Under the pieces are notes generated by a model. It was not told the DNA's origin. It saw only the letters and a program-made list of their open reading frames with translations, and made no database searches. From positions 1 through 25,150 of the forward strand of contig JBBQFD010000009.1 of NCBI GenBank assembly GCA_038321575.1: a stretch of DNA of 25,150 nt, given 5' to 3'. Below are positions 23,650 to 25,150 of this stretch, one piece after another. Both the position numbers and the translations under genes were made by a program. Every line of letters starts with the position of its first letter. Position 1 is the first letter of the stretch. The DNA is from JBBQFD01 sp038321575 (GTDB lineage: Bacteria; Bacillota_I; Bacilli_A; RF39; UBA660).

Positions 23650-24007
23650 AAGTGATTTTAAATTAATCTTAACCCTAATCATTATTATTAGTATCTCCTT
23701 TCTTAGTTTTAAGTTATTTAATCAAACTGGTGATAAAGAGGCCTTAGTCTATTATTCTAATAAATTAGTTTTAACAATCCCTTTATCTGATTTAACTTAT
23801 AAAGAATATAATGTTAAGGGTAAGAATGGTAATATCTTAATTATTCGTGATAAGGGTAAAATTCGTGTTAAACAAGAAACTAGTCCCTTACATTTATGTT
23901 CTAAACAAAGTTGGATATCTAATAGTAATGAATCTATTATTTGTTTACCAAATGAAGTTATAATTAAAATAGAAGCAACGAGTTCTCTAGATACCGTTGT
24001 ACAGTAG
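23642..24007 (+). CDS. NusG domain II protein (EetA-like)
   Basis: A 121-residue protein with an N-terminal membrane helix (about 7-25) and an outside NusG-II domain. The domain ends with the family's pattern CSKQSWISN ... ESIICLPNEVIIKI. Proteins of this type occur beside ApbE and a Gx transporter in extracellular electron transfer loci, where they are named EetA; their role is unclear. The ATG at 23642 overlaps apbE by 8 nt. The nearest AGGAG (23620-23624) is about 17 nt away, so translation probably depends on coupling to apbE; a GTG at 23627 lies too close to that AGGAG. The next gene starts 7 nt after the stop. Confidence 0.82.
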   Translation: MNKSDFKLILTLIIIISISFLSFKLFNQTGDKEALVYYSNKLVLTIPLSDLTYKEYNVKGKNGNILIIRDKGKIRVKQETSPLHLCSKQSWISNSNESIICLPNEVIIKIEATSSLDTVVQ

Positions 24008-24014
24008 GTGAATT

Positions 24015-24512
24015 ATGGAAATAAAAAAATATAGTCGTTTATCAATGTTACTTGCGCTATCAGTAGTCCTTAGTATCGTTGAGGCATCAATGCCCATCTT
24101 TAGTGGACTTATCCCTGGTTTAAAGATTGGCTTAGCTAACATTGTTATTCTATTTATCTTATATCGATATAACTTTAAAGATGCCCTCTATATATCAGTT
24201 TTAAGAGTGTTTTTAGTGGGTATTTTATTAACAGGGATATTTAGTCTAACTTTCTTCTTTAGCCTTAGTGGTGCCCTCTTAAGTATCTCTATGATGGCAC
24301 TAGCCAAACACTTTACTAAATTATCAATCATTGGTATAAGTATTATTGGATCAATATTTCATAGTATTGGGCAAATCATCATTGCTATTTTATTTTTACA
24401 AACAACCGCTATGATTTATTACCTACCTTGGTTGTTATTATTTTCAATTCCAACAGGAATTATTGTTGGATTATTAAGTGAACAATTATTGAAATACTTT
24501 AAAAAGTATTGA
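24015..24512 (+). CDS. Gx transporter family membrane protein (EetB-like)
   Basis: A 165-residue, very hydrophobic protein with five to six membrane helices. It matches the family annotated as Gx transporter or heptaprenyl diphosphate synthase component I: RLSMLLALSVVLSIVEA, then PGLKIGLANIVILFILYRY, with a later GSIFHSIGQI. The fold resembles ECF S-components. In electron-transfer loci the matching gene is called eetB; a role in quinone or flavin supply is inferred for the family. It sits 7 nt after the NusG-II gene. It ends with the only TGA stop in the window, backed by an in-frame TAA two codons later. Confidence 0.82.
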   Translation: MEIKKYSRLSMLLALSVVLSIVEASMPIFSGLIPGLKIGLANIVILFILYRYNFKDALYISVLRVFLVGILLTGIFSLTFFFSLSGALLSISMMALAKHFTKLSIIGISIIGSIFHSIGQIIIAILFLQTTAMIYYLPWLLLFSIPTGIIVGLLSEQLLKYFKKY

Positions 24513-24536
24513 TTTTAAATATATATATGATATAAT
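24509..24536 (+). promoter_or_regulatory. Promoter of the PplA-like lipoprotein gene
   Basis: TTGATT (24509-24514), 16-nt spacer, TGA extended -10 and TATAAT (24531-24536). The -35 overlaps the end of the previous gene. Confidence 0.65.
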
Positions 24537-24561
24537 TTGGTTATAGAATAAGGAGAAAATA

Positions 24562-25011
24562 ATGAAAAAATTAGCACTTTGTTTAGTTTTAGTCAGTTTA
24601 TTCCTAATTGCCGGATGTGAAAAGAAAGGTACATATAAAGAAGGTACATATTTTGGCTCAACTCAATTTGTATCATATGGTGCCAAATACGTAACCACAG
24701 CTGTTGTTTATGTTAATGAAAATGGTAATATTAAATCTGTTTTCATCGATACGACATATACTAAAGATGCTGTTAGTACTACTAAAAAGGTACTAGGGGA
24801 TGCATATGGTATGAAAGCATCTTCACTAATTAAAAAAGAATGGTTTGAACAAGTAAATACTCTAGAAGCTAAAATTGTTAAAGAACAAGGTTTAGATTGG
24901 TTAGAATTTAAAGATGCTGCTAAAACTGAAACTGAATCAGTAAGTGGTGTTACGATTACTGTTGATACTTATTATGCTGCTGTTAAAGCTGCTTTAGACC
25001 AAGCTAAATAA
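24562..25011 (+). CDS. FMN-binding-type lipoprotein (PplA-like)
   Basis: A 149-residue lipoprotein. The signal ends in lipobox LIAGC, so Cys 19 is the lipidated residue. The mature part has YKEGTYFG, KKVLGDAYGMK, WFEQ and, near the C-terminus, SVSGVTITVDTYYAAVKAAL. In the last, Thr 131 is the probable FMN attachment site for ApbE; the usual D-x-x-S-G-A-T reads E-S-V-S-G-V-T. PplA-type proteins carry electrons from membrane dehydrogenases to outside acceptors. It has one such domain, where the Listeria protein has two (family knowledge). It has its own promoter and terminator, and lspA, which matures lipoproteins, follows. ATG 24562 has AAGGAGAAAA upstream. Confidence 0.8.
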   Translation: MKKLALCLVLVSLFLIAGCEKKGTYKEGTYFGSTQFVSYGAKYVTTAVVYVNENGNIKSVFIDTTYTKDAVSTTKKVLGDAYGMKASSLIKKEWFEQVNTLEAKIVKEQGLDWLEFKDAAKTETESVSGVTITVDTYYAAVKAALDQAK

Positions 25012-25018
25012 ATAAATT

Positions 25019-25044
25019 AAAGACTAGATTACTAGTCTTTTTTT
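25019..25044 (+). terminator. Terminator after the PplA-like gene
   Basis: AAAGACTAG / CTAGTCTTT, ATTA loop, seven T's. Confidence 0.88.
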
Positions 25045-25052
25045 ATGTTTAA

Positions 25053-25061
25053 TGATATAAT
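25053..25061 (+). promoter_or_regulatory. Extended -10 promoter of lspA
   Basis: TGA then TATAAT (25056-25061), 16 nt before the start codon. No clear -35. Confidence 0.5.
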
Positions 25062-25077
25062 CATTGGAGGTGATATT

Positions 25078-25150
25078 ATGTTAAAAAAACCACTTTTAGT
25101 TGCTTTAATAATTATTGTTATTGATCAAGCTATTAAATTATTAATAGCTT
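25078..25150 (+). CDS. lspA: Signal peptidase II, N-terminal fragment (cut by window end)
   Basis: Only 24 codons are visible. They encode MLKKPLLVALIIIVIDQAIK and then hydrophobic residues: a membrane helix followed by the DQxxK motif typical of the start of LspA, which cleaves prolipoprotein signal peptides. The ATG has a strong GGAGGTGAT site. Its position straight after a lipoprotein gene fits. The catalytic Asp pair lies beyond the window, so the call rests on the N-terminus alone. Confidence 0.75.
   Translation, partial: MLKKPLLVALIIIVIDQAIKLLIA

Noticed and set aside
24493..24510. Hairpin AATACTT / AAGTATT at the end of the Gx transporter gene as a terminator.
   Set aside because: Weak AT-only stem, and only four T's follow after GA; it more likely reflects coding sequence. 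Read-through to the PplA-like gene is possible.

Overview
The window is AT-rich, carries only plus-strand genes, and looks chromosomal from a low-GC Firmicute (class Bacilli). The evidence is AGGAGG/AGGTGA ribosome binding sites, many short hairpin-plus-T-run terminators, Bacilli-type neighbours (rpsP-khpA, uppS-cdsA-rseP, murG-murB-ftsQ, ftsA-ftsZ) and a gut-type flavin electron-transfer cassette. Trp is written TGG and family proteins are full length, so the code is standard. However, only 1 of 30 visible stop codons is TGA (20 TAA, 9 TAG). Together with the compact gene set this suggests, as inference only, an uncultured streamlined Bacilli lineage related to the RF39/Mollicutes side of the class. 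A cell wall is expected, because murG, murB, uppP, ftsQ, ftsA and ftsZ are all present.

Layout: 1-1239 is the 3' part of an RNase J-family gene in which two conserved metal ligands appear substituted. 1318-1848 is rpsP-khpA behind a near-consensus promoter. 1919-7040 is one long unit: uppS, cdsA, the site-2 protease rseP, an orphan gene and an ABC-2 exporter pair. 7082-7965 is a tRNA-Leu / nucleoside-deoxyribosyltransferase-like CDS / tRNA-Thr unit. 8075-9124 is a DUF3048 (YerB-like) protein and 9263-9772 an HD phosphohydrolase, followed by tRNA-Arg(CCT). 9957-10939 is an atypical tRNA-Thr(GGT) leading two uncharacterised paralogous genes. 11053-13647 is a cysteine desulfurase, a thioredoxin-like protein and a thioredoxin-CcdA fusion. 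13734-14975 is a WG-repeat protein. 15096-18622 is uppP-murG-murB-ftsQ, 18718-21050 is ftsA-ftsZ, and 21139-21552 is an orphan. 21595-22605 is a glycolipid-type GT4 glycosyltransferase. 22642-25011 is an ApbE / NusG-II / Gx-transporter / PplA-like lipoprotein cassette, as found in flavin-based extracellular electron transfer loci. lspA begins at 25078.

How the parts fit: much of the window serves the envelope. UppS makes undecaprenyl diphosphate, UppP dephosphorylates it, MurB and MurG build the lipid II precursor, CdsA supplies CDP-diacylglycerol, the GT4 enzyme probably decorates diacylglycerol, and FtsQ/FtsA/FtsZ place the septum. Two modules move electrons outward: the thioredoxin/CcdA relay (thiols) and the ApbE/PplA cassette (flavins). 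No insertion sequence, prophage gene or CRISPR array was seen, and no stretch longer than about 150 bases lacks a gene or RNA.
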